64,000 nt of DNA from assembly GCA_019096065.1 (NCBI GenBank), contig JAGUCH010000003.1, positions 1,550,001 to 1,614,000 on the forward strand, written 5' to 3'. A program made the translations under genes and the position numbers. Positions 23,011 to 34,707 of this stretch are shown piece after piece. The notes below the pieces were generated by a model, which saw only the letters and a program-made list of their open reading frames with translations, had not been told where the DNA came from and did not search any database. The first letter of the stretch is position 1. Each line of letters begins with the position of its first letter. This DNA comes from Paracyclopina nana (Eukaryota; Arthropoda; Copepoda; Cyclopoida; Cyclopettidae).

Positions 23011-24176
23011 ATGGGATCCTCTGACAACTTTTGTCTCAGGTAAGCTCCACTTTCCGGAATGACAGCATTGCAAAAAATGACATTTTGGTTAACTTCAGGT
23101 GGAATGATTTCGAGTCGAACATCAGCTCCAGCTTCCGAGATCTTCGCGAAGATTCCGAGTTTTTCGACGTCACGCTGTGCTGTGACAACGGCTCAGACAC
23201 TCTACAAGCTCACAAAGTGATCCTTGCCGCCTGCTCGCCACTGTTTAGGAAGATTTTGGCCCACCAAAAGCACCAGCCCAATCCCTTTTTGTACCTCAAG
23301 GGAATCCGACTCAAAGAGCTCCAGGCCGTGCTAAATTTCATGTATCATGGCGAGGTCAACGTGGCCCAGGACTCGCTCAACCATTTCCTTGCTGTTGCCG
23401 AGGAATTGGCTGTCAAAGGCTTGACCACTGACGGCCCCCAATCTGACCAAAAGAAAAAGGCTGTGACCAACAAGAGGAAGTCCATTACCAGCTCTTCTTC
23501 AGTACCTGCTTCCAAGAAGAACAAATCCAAGAATAATGATGACAGCAGGGATGACAGCACCCTGGATGAGGACATTAAAGGCATTATCAAGGCTGAGGAG
23601 CCAGAGGCCTCTGGATCCGGTGTAAGCTTGCCAATCGAGGCCGACCTTGGGGATGACACCTTTGGTGGGGCTGGCGGAGACGATGACGAGTTTGCTGACA
23701 CTGAAGAGTTCGAGGGCTTTGCTCAGTATGGAGACGCTGACTTTGATGACAGCCTTGCCAATGTTGGCGGCTCGGGAATCGCTGATCCCAAAGGTAGGTT
23801 TGCTTTCTTTTAACTTGAAAAGCGGGTGGTGGGGCGTAGCTGAGCAGAGGCCATGGTTATATTTCTAATTTGGTGTTGATTTTGTTGCAGCTCCTCTTGA
23901 GGAAGCTCGCTTCACAAAGAGCCAATTTGGAAAGGCGATCCTGGTCGATGCTGACGGCTTTAGATACTCGCACTCGCGCATGAATGACAAGCGAATCTAC
24001 TGGAGGTGTGTCTATTACATGAAGAATCGCGGTAGTTGTCCAGGGAAGGCTGTCACGGAGGGATTTTTCATTAGGCAAAAGTCTGGAGGTCATTTGCACA
24101 AGCCTCTTGAGCCGATCATACGGAGGCCTCATGGCAATTCTAGCCAGGCTAAGAAATACAACGAGCAGCAGCAAAT

Positions 24177-24215
<39 letters not shown>

Positions 24216-25043
24216 GCAGCTGTTACTGGCACCTCTTCATCAGCAACAGCAGGAACTTGAGCAGCAGCAGCTTCAGCAGCTTCATCCTCCTCAGTATTAG
24301 AGTGATCATATTCTTCTATTGTACATATAATGTATGAATCCGCCCTGAAATTGTTTTATAAAATCGCCTTATGACTAGTGTGGTCCATTCTCTTATTGCT
24401 TCCTTTTTTATTAAGCCTGGCTAGGAAAATCATGGCTCCAATTTATAGTCTGCTCCTTCGTGTTTTTAGGGTTTATTCGAGGTGTGCATGAGGTGGGAGA
24501 AGTGATTCAGACTGGTAGCGGCTTTTTCCGGTTGAGAGATATGGAAGGCTACGTTTATCAGCGAGGAGAGCTTAAGAAAACTGGCAAAACCTATTGGAGA
24601 TGTGAGCAGTGGCGGAAAAACAAGCTGAGCTGCAAAGCCAAAGCTTACACGATCGAGGACATTATTGTCACACGAAGTGGATTTCACAACCATTCTGCGG
24701 ACTTTCATAAATAGCAATCGGTTGGAGCTAGTTTCTTTTCTAACAGTGTGAAGTTTACCTTTTAGATCCTCTGGAGCAGATTTTGGAGCCGCCTATTCCT
24801 GCCAAGTTTATGCATGTCAACCAGAAAGGAAAGGAGAGCTTGATCATAGTCGACGAAAATGACTTTACTTACTCGTGTGGAAGCTCCAAAAATGGTGTGA
24901 CCAAAGTGTGGAGGTGCAGCAAAAAGAACAAAGGCTGCAGGGCCAAAGTGTCTACTGAGGGAGATTGGATCATAAGCAAGCGAGGAAGTCATAACCACGA
25001 GCCAATTGAGCCCAGAATACGAAAACCTAAAAGGCTTCAATAG
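23011..25043 (+). CDS. mod(mdg4): BTB/POZ protein with three alternative FLYWCH last exons, mod(mdg4)-like
   Basis: The common part is exon 1 (23011-23039, MGSSDNFCLR) plus exon 2 (23099-23793), separated by a 59-bp intron. It encodes the arthropod BTB signature FCLRWNDFESNISSSFRDL, then DVTLCCDNGSDTLQAHKVILAACS in shorter form, then a basic and an acidic linker. The common region ends in phase 1. Three downstream exons all accept phase 1 and all terminate: 23891-24300 (377 aa total), 24470-24714 (322 aa) and 24766-25043 (333 aa). Each carries a FLYWCH zinc finger. This is the organisation of Drosophila mod(mdg4), a chromatin insulator and transcription regulator with many alternative 3' exons. 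True orthology versus a related BTB-FLYWCH gene is inferred. Confidence 0.85.
23891..24300 (+). other. Alternative last exon A: FLYWCH plus polyglutamine tail
   Basis: Starts after TTGTTGCAG in phase with the common exon. FLYWCH ligands are visible as IYWRCVYYMKNRGSCPGK and GGHLHKPLEP. A Gln-rich tail from CAG/CAA codons (about 24161-24290) follows to TAG. Only this isoform has polyglutamine. Confidence 0.8.
24470..24714 (+). other. Alternative last exon B: FLYWCH
   Basis: Acceptor TGTTTTTAG. FLYWCH core: GYVYQRGELKKTGKTYWRC, then LSCKAKAY and the final HNH of SGFHNHSADFHK, then TAG. It ends immediately after the finger. Confidence 0.8.
24766..25043 (+). other. Alternative last exon C: FLYWCH
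   Basis: Acceptor CCTTTTAG, entered in phase 1. FLYWCH core: DFTYSCGSSKNGVTKVWRC, GCRAKVSTEGDW and SHNHEPIEPRIRKPKR, then TAG. A poly(A) signal AATAAA is at 25127-25132, 26 bp before the convergent sphingosine kinase stop codon. Confidence 0.8.
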
Positions 25044-25157
25044 TTACACCATAAATGAAAACTTTTAAAATAGATAATGCAGGAAATTAGGAGTGTATAA
25101 GAATATATTTGTCTCTTCTGTTTGTCAATAAAAACCGTACGAAATTGCAACTGTTGT

Positions 25158-28080
25158 TCACTTTGTAAAAATGTCAATCATCGATGGCAAAGTTTGAGCT
25201 TGAATGGGACCGACTGGAATACTTTCCCCATCCATGGTTAAGTAACCTAATTTGTCATCACACGGAATGAGTCTCATGGCTGTCACTGGAATCATGTCAA
25301 CTTCGGGGATTTTCGTGTGATTGCCTTTCTCCATTTCCTGCATGAATTTCAGCAATGTGGACTTGGTGGCTCCACCCCGAATGATCATCAAGTACTGAAT
25401 GCCATCATCAATTTGGCTCTGTTGAAGAAATCATAGCAATTGAAATATAAAAAATTCAGTTTCGTATAACTGAGCATATTGACAGGCAATTGTCATCGGT
25501 GCAATTGAAAATTGAAATTTAGAAATTACCATAAGTACACATATATAATAACATATGGTTTATTTCTTACCTGGGGCGAAGTGAGCGAGCTTCCGTCTAT
25601 GTAAGGACAATTAAGGTAAGTGATCATGATGAAATCACTTTCCTCGTAGATCCACCCATCCAGGGACTCTGGCTTGAGCTCCTGGTTCAGGTCTGGAATT
25701 TTCGACTGAAATTTCTGCCGGCTGGGCCTCATGGTAGGCGTGGCTGAAGGAAGTGGTGGCAGAGGGGGAGGGGCTGAGGGAAAATAATGATGATTCTTTT
25801 GAGCAGGTTGGGGCAGGATCTGCGCTTGTAATTCATTCCAGCTCCGAAAGTAAAGATGGCCTTGAATGAGCATGGTGCCATAAGTGGCTCGTTGGCCTCC
25901 ATCGAAATTGGGGACGACCTCGTGCTCGTCATCCTCTTCCGCTCCGGACGACGAAGTTCCGGAAGAGCTTTGGTCAGCCTCCGTGGAAGACTTTTGCTCG
26001 TCATTCATGTCCATTGTGATCTCCTGCACCTCAGTTTCCTTTTCTGACGAGCAATAGCTTATGCTCTCCGGCTCATCCACGACAAGTTCTTCTTCTTTGT
26101 CAGGGATCTCCTTATTTGGTTCGTCTTTCTGGACGACTGGACGGTACCAAAGCTTGGCCTTGTAGGACCTCAGCTTGGCTATTCTCAAAAGAGCATAAAT
26201 TGTGAACCTGATGGAACCCCAGGACCGAATGGCTTCGCTCTCAATGTCAACATCTGCTATGATGCCATACGCTGAAAGGGCATTGAAAAACCATCAAGAT
26301 ATGGAAGATTTCTCACAGCACAATTATCATTATTGGAAGCTTACAAATATGCAGGAATCCCACGTTTTGCTGATGACCATCTTCTGCCTTGGTCTCAGCC
26401 AAATAGAGATCCATTTTGCGCCTATTGCCTCTCACGATGTTGAGCATGCTTGACGTGCAGCCTTTGCCATCGTATGGCTCATTTAATGCGTGAATGATGG
26501 ACCTTTAATTGTAAATCCTCATTAAAAAAGAAAGTTTTCATAGAGTAGTCAAGTACCTTGTCAGCCCATTTCCTGAGCCCCCTGGAACCACGCCTAGAAC
26601 CACCTTTTTGAACACATCTTGCCAATCAGGTCGGGCAAAAATGCCATTGAGAACCTCGTAAAATGTTCCATCTCCACCAATAACCACAATTCCCTTCCAC
26701 CTGCCATAAAAATCACATATTTATCAAACTCAACAGAAAAAAAGTGATTTTGCATTATTTTGACAAGATTTAGTTCCACTGCGCATCACAAAGCATTTAA
26801 AACTCCGCATAATTTGATTTTGCCATGGTCAATAAACGCAACAGTGTGAATCATAAAGTTTAGAAAAATTAGTGCCAGCTCCAGTGAAACTCGACACTCA
26901 TCACATAAAACTTTGACCTGCTAATTTAGCCCGAGAAAGAGAAAACTGGATATCCTTGACCGAGTATCTGAGAAGTTTTTGCTACCCCTAAATTGATATA
27001 CGTACAACACCCATCATCATTTTTGCTAGTATATGAATGGCATTGTGGAATTTTTGTATGTTATTCACCATGCGTGAAGGAAATCAAATTATGCACAGCT
27101 TGATGTCAGTTCATGACGCCTAGCTGCTGTATATGAAATTTTCAATATAGGATTGCATCAATAGAGTTTTTTGCCAATGCAACAAGCAGGCCGATAATTA
27201 ATCACATTGCCGAAAAGGGGATTTTTTTACCGTTTCGTTAGCTGGTATTCAGCCTGGATCACTTCATGAGCATGTCCTTGCCTTTCAGTGAGCAAAACTT
27301 CATATTCAATGTTGGCCTCTTGCAATCCGGGGCCAAGAATTGAGCTCATCACCTTTGTGGCAGCTCCGGTGCCCGAAGCTGGGTTAATGACAACCAGCAG
27401 CTTTTTGAACTGGTTAGGCCACACATCAGCTGGCTGCACTGTTGTTGGGTCGTCATGACTGATGGGGAAGAACGAGGTCAAAATGGCATGAACCCAAGTG
27501 TCTCTAATTCTGACAGCTTCACTGAGAAACACGTGGCCTCTCTTCCTCGCCTCTTGTTCCTCCACAGAGGCCATGTGATTGAAATACATGACTTTTCGGG
27601 CCCTGAAACCACTCTTGGCATTCACTATAGGGTAGGCCACAATCATGAACACTGGATGCCCAACAACCTCTGGCCTCACTTTGTTCCTCAGGCTGTAATA
27701 ATAACAACAAGTCAGCTGATGATGACCGGCGCGCGTCAGCTGACATCAGCTGATGCGCAAAAGTAAACAAAGTACCTTTTCTTCATATAGTTGTCCTCGT
27801 TGTGCATGGAAGGCTTGCAAACCACAATGTCTTGCCGCTTGACCTCCAAATCCTGCCCTGAGGCCACACAACAGCCCAAGGGGCAAATGCAGCACAGCCC
27901 TGGCAACGTTGCCTCGTGGTCCCTTGACGGGGACAAGATCAACTTGTCAGGTGTTAATCTCACCCAATAATCCCTGGCCTTGTGTCCCTCATGCCAAACT
28001 CTGAATGTGTGGCCCAAAATGACCTCGACTTGAGGCCCCTTTTTGAGATCTGCTTTGAGATCTTCTGTGATTTCCTCCAT
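25158..28080 (-). CDS. SPHK: Sphingosine kinase
   Basis: Six exons on the minus strand (27776-28080, 27231-27692, 26557-26700, 26345-26502, 25571-26271, 25158-25418) join in phase to 676 aa. The N-terminal region precedes a DAGK-type catalytic domain: KKLLVVINPASGTGAA, GGDGTFYEVLNG (the ATP-binding loop) and GVVPGGSGNGLTRS. LHISYGIIADVDIESE is diagnostic of sphingosine kinases, as is the C-terminal block ending GYLTMDGESIPVGPIQAQ. The enzyme phosphorylates sphingosine to sphingosine-1-phosphate. Exon 5 adds an acidic, Ser- and Pro-rich insert of about 130 residues, as in animal SPHK2-like forms. The ATP loop reads GGDGT where SPHK usually has SGDGL. The 5' end upstream of ATG 28080 could include a non-coding exon. 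Confidence 0.92.
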
Positions 28081-29697
28081 GTTGCTCAAGTGCCAGGTAT
28101 GGACTGAAAATTCCTGGGCTTGCCATCAACGTATAGCCGCATACGCGCGTCATTTTGGCTGCTCCAGGTAACAATTTTCAAGGGCAGAAGCACGCAACTT
28201 TTGCACTCTACACAAGCTAGGAGTGTCCACCAGTTATCTAATGAAGGGACACAATTTTTGACCATTTTCCTATGAGAGCCTTGCGGCTCGAGGAGAAACT
28301 GAACAACCTTGAGAATTGGCTGAGCCAAGTGAATCATTTCATTATGACAAATTATGCTCAGTTTTCGTGAGAGCTTTGCCTAAAAGCAGAGTTGTTTTAA
28401 AATGACTTTAAATAGTAGCAAATAAATTCAAATGAGTGCCCATAAATAGAAGTCTAGACAATTTTGACTCATCATCAAAAGTCTTGGGTACGTTTGGTTT
28501 AAAAGTGGGCAATGTTGCAGGAAAATGGCAACTTATTAAATTAAGAGTCCAAATCAGTATTTAGCCAATGTATATTGTAGGCCCTATCTTAGCTTCTTTG
28601 TCAGCATTGGATATAATTTGCTGCGATGGCCCGTCTCGTTGTAAGTTTTCAGCATTAAACTTAGCATCATTATTAGCGCATATATTTACTTGAAACTTTG
28701 CAAGATTTCAGGGCTGAGAAGTCTCTGTGAAGATATTGCAAAGGAGTGCCAATTTAGCATTCATCTATAATAGTGGCCAAGCTGCTTTAAAAGCCAAACT
28801 TGATGATGCATTTCTTTTGCAGCCGCAAACATGACTCCAAGGATGTTTCAGCAGGATTGATGTTTCTATTGCTTTGAGTAACATAAACCATAATAATACT
28901 TTCATGTGGTGCAGGAAAAGTTTTTTTGGCACAAACACAATAGGGGTCATAAAATAAAGTTGCTCACCCTGACTTATCCAATAAGAAGTACCAGACATTT
29001 ATTTCTCTAGTGGAAAGGTCAAGTAGAAACTTCATAAACTAGTAATTATTTTTGTACATTGTAAATTGGTTTCCTGGACAGAAATGCTCAATTTATTTCT
29101 AATTACGTTCCAGCTGACTTTTTCGATTTGCCTGAGGCTTCTTTAATGAACATACGATGAATGGTTATAAATTATAGAAAGGTTTCGTTGAATGAACCTA
29201 CTAGGTTGCGCCCCATTTTTGAGTTCGCATTAAAATTGATTAACTCGAGCAATTGAATATGAAATATGAAATTCATTACTAAGTAAACCAATTTTGATGT
29301 AATTTGGTATTTTCCTAATCGTTGAAATAACTTATGCAATGCAATGATTGCTTCTCCTCTCGAGTTTGAAATGTAGCATCAGCAAAATAAGGTCTTCTTA
29401 TTGTTCTCCTGAGACCAAGCAAACTCACGAGGCAAATCCCTCTGAAAATGTTGTAACTCATGCATACCAAGCATGGGATTTATATGTGTTTGTTTTAAAA
29501 ATGCATCATTGCTAGCAATAATTACCTACCGTAAATGTAACCGAAACGTAGATAAAAATGAGTCATATTTTCCTTTTCAAGCAATTTTCTTTGGACTAAG
29601 TTATGTCAGATTTTTTTTATGCCAACTTTTTCAAACATATGGGCCATGTAAAAAATACCTTTAGCAAGTGCAGTTCAAGAAACGTTCTGCATGAATC
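28081..29697. other. 1.6-kb divergent intergenic region (sphingosine kinase / sulfotransferase)
   Basis: Upstream regions of two divergent genes. No supported coding exon, RNA gene or repeat beyond simple AT-rich tracts. Confidence 0.55.
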
Positions 29698-31966
29698 ATG
29701 AGTTGGCGATTTATTTTGGTAATTTTGATGGGCATGTCGCTGATATTTACACTCTTCCTTCATCGACCCGAGTAAGTCTTCACTTCGGAAATGGTGACAT
29801 TTTGCAAGCAGACAATTTTTTCAGACCTTTCAGCAATCAATTACTGGATGAAATTACAGTCGTAAACGCAGGGGGAAAAAACGAGAGAAAAGGTAAAAAA
29901 TACTATAAGCAGTAATTTGAGATTTTGGACGAGGAAAAAAGAATTTGTCAAGAGGCTGGTGCTGCTGCTGGTGCCAGTGATGATGGCACAGTGTATGCCG
30001 AGAGGAACCGAAGGGTAGCAGAGATATGCAAAAAGTACGGATTAATCCGCCAGAGTGGATTTAATAAGACAGTCTTGAAAAGATTCTTCATATGGAATGG
30101 CGAGTACAATATGGGCTACTGTTTGCAAAGCAAGACTGGCACCACCACGTGGATGTTGAATTGGAAGAGAATCTCTCATTTGCCGCCAGTGAGTGGAACA
30201 TGCTAATAATAAGCTCTAAATAGTCGATTTCAATCATGCCATAGGAAATATCAAAACCTAAATTGAGGGTAAAAAGTGCATTGTAGTACAATGCTATCTG
30301 CGAGATTGGAAGCTATTTGATTTTGAGATAAAAAAACCTCGTTTTTTGTGTGTTTAAGGTGTTAATTTGAGATTTTGACACGTAGCAAAAAGTCTGGTCT
30401 TTTTTCAAAAAGCTTTTCATCCGAATGTCAATTATATGAAAAACGTGAAAAAAGCCTGGATTTGCGGAATCTGTAGAGCACTGGCTTAAGTTGGAACATG
30501 TGCGTACGCGCGAGTCACGTGTCACATGGCAATAATTGAATGATTAATTGAATCGTATATTTCTGCGTATGGCAAATGGATTTACTCCACTTTTCTAAGG
30601 ATGCTCTTTCATATCATATTTATTTACATGCATTTCCCGGACTTTTTAGTTTCATTTAGCTCAGCTCGTTCTCAATTAAAAGGAGTGGCATATTTTAAAA
30701 AAGGGGGAACAGTGGCTACATACGTTTTAGAGGAAGTGGGAAAAAGAAAACTTTTACCGCTTCAAGGCGAATTGTCTCATGTGGAATGCAAGACTCTTTT
30801 TAGCAAGAAATGAGAGAAAAGTGTCTTTATTTTTGATTTTCCCTTTCAGGAAGTCCAACTACCACAGGACAACGAGCATGGAATAATCAAGCATTTATTC
30901 AGCATTCCTCCTTCACTGAGGCCAAACGAAGTGGATTTGTTGCTGAAAAGATCCTATTCTTTCTACTTTGTTCGACATCCATTTAATCGTTTGGTGTCTG
31001 CCTTCCATGACAAAATCATGAGTACTAATTATGCCCACTGGGAGGACTTTCGCAGCACAATTCTCCCCAATGAAACTGAGTGAGTTTACACCCTCCGAAA
31101 AATCAATGAAAGTGGATGATGTCATTACGTACGTAATCGTGATGATACTTTTGTTGACACAGGGCGAGCATATTTGGTCGTTTCGTTGAGGCTCACTTAT
31201 CTGGCAAATACAACATACAATGGGATATCCACAATTTGCCATTGCACTTGAAATGCGACGTCTGCAATATTCCGTATCAAGTGATTGGAAAGCAGGAAAC
31301 CGAGCTAAGAGTACGCCCTTATATTATTTGAGAGACAAGGAGCAAACGAAACTTTTTCGCCAGGATTCTGCCTACATCATACGACATTTGGGCCTGAGTG
31401 GAATTATGGATCCTAATTTAAAAGTTCATGTGACGAGCGACCAAAAGAAAGGGAAGTCGAGCCCGCCAGTTTGCCCGTGCTATTTTTTTATTCACACAAT
31501 TACTCATGCTAAATCAATTCAACAGAGGGGCTTTAATTAAGATACGCGTGGAATTCCCAACTCGGCTGGAATTTCGAAAGCAATCTATTTTGTTTTTGGC
31601 GGGAAAAATGGGCTCATCTAGAAGTATTTGAGTAGCTGTGGTGCATGCACAAATATAAGTAAGACTTTGAGGCAACTTTCGCAGCCAAGTGAAAGGCTCA
31701 ATTTCATTAGCCGATTTGTTTACTTATTGCTCAGCTTACAGGAAAAACATGGCGGCCGCCTCCTTTTCTTTTCAGTAGCTGCTGAGAGGATCCAAAGCAC
31801 CGACTTGGAATTGTTTGCCACGCTCAATACTGAGACTGTGTGGAGGCTCTACCAATATTACAAAATAGACTTTTTGATGTACAACTACGACCCCATGCCT
31901 TACTTCAGAGTGGCCAAAAAGAACGCCACATTTGATGACACTTTGGCAGAGCTGCAAGAAGCTTAA
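29698..31966 (+). CDS. Carbohydrate sulfotransferase, type II Golgi membrane protein (Sulfotransfer_2 family)
   Basis: Exons 29698-29771, 29825-29892, 29953-30188, 30850-31079, 31163-31310 and 31364-31468 join in phase, followed by a last exon to the stop at 31966. The N-terminus is a short cytosolic stub plus a signal anchor (RFILVILMGMSLIFTLFL). The PAPS-binding regions are GYCLQSKTGTTTWMLNW (5'-phosphosulfate loop) and YSFYFVRHPFNRLVSAFHDK (3'-phosphate loop). The C-terminus ends with VWRLYQYYKIDFLMYNYDP, typical of the HNK-1/chondroitin/GalNAc-4-sulfotransferase (CHST8-14) group. It would transfer sulfate from PAPS to glycans in the Golgi. The exact start of the last exon is uncertain: AG at about 31788 fits phase 0. 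The 30601-30813 ORF lies in an intron. Confidence 0.87.
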
Positions 31967-32967
31967 AAAGATTTTCCTTTTGTATTTACACAATGACAAA
32001 TGGATAGAGGCCTTGAATACATAGTTCATTACATGTAATTATCTGATAACATTGCTGCACTTACAAAAACGCCATTAAGCGCAGAGTGCTCAATCAAGGG
32101 ACTAATAAACGCTTGACAAATGCGAAAAATTCCCTTTTTAGGTGCCTTCAATAACTGCTTTTAAAGAATAACAGCCACATTATGGTGTCTAATGGTGTGA
32201 AGCAGAGAATTATTGTAGTGCCTACTTTTCGGAATTTTCTCTTTCGACGACTGCGCATTTATGGAGAAAGACGCTTCGACGGCGCGATGTTGAGGGCTGA
32301 TTTTTACTATGAGGCTCTTTAGGCCTCTTGCGAGGCCATCTCATTCGAGGCCGCCGAGGTGCAAAAGTAACATTTATGGTCATTTCCAATATCTGCGGCC
32401 CACAACAACAACGCCATCTTGTGTACGCGAACGTGAGTGAAGTCAGTGTGAATCATTTTTTGGGCTGATCCATAATTGAGTTAAACTCTCCCGAGAGCCT
32501 CAGCCCAATTTAATTTGTACTTGAGTCTTTGAGTAATGAAGGCTATTTTTGATTGGTTTTAGGAGGGATTTTAATCACAAAATTGCCTTTTTCCAAAACT
32601 TAATTTTCAGTTGCTATGAAAGAAGGAGTAATTGCAGTGGAAAGGCAATTTTAGCCTAATTTCCCTCAAACAAAGTTTCATTATAGTATCAGGTTCCATA
32701 TTGCTCTACCTTTAAATCCATACTTTATGGAAATGGCACGTGGGGAAAATGCGCATAGAGTGTTTTCTTAAGTGAACATCATGGGGGGTTAATTAAGCTT
32801 GATGAAGGCTAAAGGATCAAGCACATACAAAAGCAGGAAATAGGTAACTGGGGAAGCTTTCTCACCCTGATAATCAGCTCTCATCGCTCTTGCTTTCTGA
32901 TTGGATTCTTTGTGGGCCCAAGGATTAAAAGCAGGCTTTGTCTTTTTCTCCAGCAGCCTCTTCAAGT
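31967..32967. other. Intergenic region between sulfotransferase and orphan gene
   Basis: About 1 kb with no supported gene. Short ORFs only. Confidence 0.5.
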
Positions 32968-34126
32968 ATGATGTTGCTTGGCTCAACATCAGTATCTGAT
33001 CCTTTGTCATCAAATGTGGATCAGATTGGTGGATCCTCCACGCAACAAAACCACGGTGGCCGAGGAATTGATGATGGACATAATAACCCTGAAGAGCCTT
33101 CAAAGGCCGAGGCCACAAAACCCCATGATGCTGACGACCTCAGCATTAGCACTGATGATGAAGCATTACGATCGGATTTTTCCAGCAGAAACTCAGACAA
33201 AACCAGGTAAAACTGATGCTGAAAAGCCAAAAATATAGAGCACTGCAGTTTTAAACTGAGCTCTATTTCAAAACAAAAACCAACTAGAAGCTCTTATTTT
33301 GATGGTCGATGTAGTAAGTAGCCAAAAAGGGTCCAAAAAAGCCAACATCCGCATTTTCACGCACATTTGCTCTATCAGGAGTTGAAGCCTGTTTAACAGC
33401 CTTAGATTTTGAGCTGGTTTAAATGTACAGTCGAATTTTTTCTTTCAAAAGATTGCTTTTTCGCGGAGCTCAAATTGCTCTGTCTGCTTTTTTCTCATCA
33501 TCGATGCGAGGAAGTACAAGCTGTCATAAGGGGTCACCCTGAATTATAGATTATCTGAAGCTTAACTCATAATTCATGATGCTTAGCATAATATTGGGTA
33601 CATAGTCACTTCATGTTTCAACATGCATGTAATTCCTTCTGCCAAATGAAAGTTATAGGTGTGTGCAAAGCTCCTAACTTCCACTCTTATTGATCATTAG
33701 GCATTTGGTGAATATTAATGTGGAAAGTGAGCAATTGCTCTCCTTTAGAATCAATGGTGATGTGAAAATGCTTCGAATGCCTCAGCAACGTCAACAATTC
33801 CATCCAAACGACTCCAGTGACCAGGTGAGAATCAGCTATTTTTGTTGCTGAATTTTGTGACATTAGTAAATGTTGTATGAAGTATTTGAAAATTTTCCTT
33901 AGTATTTTATAAAAGTACAAAAGAGACCAAAGTGGCACAGCAGCAGTTTGTTCATATTAAATAAAGAAAAATAACAGCAATTTAATGAGCTCTAAAAGAC
34001 TATTTTTCATATTAGGAACCTTTGTCATCCAGACAGAAATTTGAGGCTGCTCGTGAATTCATTAGGCTTTTAAGCATGACACTCAAGTGTCTTGATTCAA
34101 GAAACTCGAGGCCAAGTGAAAAATGA
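32968..34126 (+). CDS. Hypothetical acidic/Ser-rich protein, three exons
   Basis: Exons 32968-33206, 33749-33824 and 34016-34126 have canonical borders (CAG/GTAAAA, TTTAG/GTGAGA, TTAG/stop) and compatible phases (2, then 0). They give 141 aa. The product is Ser/Asp/Asn-rich and probably disordered (DDLSISTDDEALRSDFSSRN), then MLRMPQQRQQFHPNDSSDQ, then a short helix-like end (KFEAAREFIRLLSMTLKCL). No family is recognised. The upstream frame stays open past a possible acceptor at 32951, so the true start could lie in an earlier exon. Support is splice logic only. Confidence 0.45.
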
Positions 34127-34707
34127 ACTTTTAACTATCCTGGTCTTGATTAATGGTGGCTTTCTTCTTTGAGCCTTGAAGTGATGAGATACAATAGCTT
34201 GATACTTATTTGGTGGAGACGAAAGTTTCTACGGTGACAATACTCACTCTGAAAAAGCCACTTGGCCTGTACACATTTAGATGCCCCCAACTCATAAAAG
34301 TATAAATCCCTGAAAAGCTGCTCCAGCATGGCATTCTCAACTTTTTTCACTATCATACAAAATGTTCATCCAGAATGACGTAATGCTTCTTATGTGTCAG
34401 CTCTCCTTGATGCCCACATTTGGGCCAAAGAAAGTTTCAAAACTTGGTAATTCTTCATTACCATTTTTGGCAAAGAAATGCACTGGGCGGGGCTCATAGG
34501 TAGATTTTTCACTGACAATGTACTCAAAGTCGATGACAGCCTTTCTTGCATGCTTAACCAGTTTGGTGGAAAGTCATATTGCAATAAGTTATCACTGCAT
34601 AGGGCCCTTTGTTGACAGTCGCACCCTCTGGCGGCGAGTCGTGCCCTAAGCACAACCGGAACTCCAGCCTTGCCACGCCTTGCTATGACTCTTGGAATGA
34701 AAGAGAC
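34127..34707. other. Region upstream of DEG/ENaC channel 1
   Basis: No ATG is available in the open frame before 34708, so a 5' exon of the channel may lie here. The minus-strand ORF through this region is an antisense shadow of channel exon 1. Confidence 0.45.

Noticed and set aside
23345..23701. 118-aa minus-strand ORF
   Set aside because: Antisense of the acidic linker of the BTB gene.
30601..30813. 70-aa plus-strand ORF
   Set aside because: Lies in an intron whose flanking exons join in phase without it.
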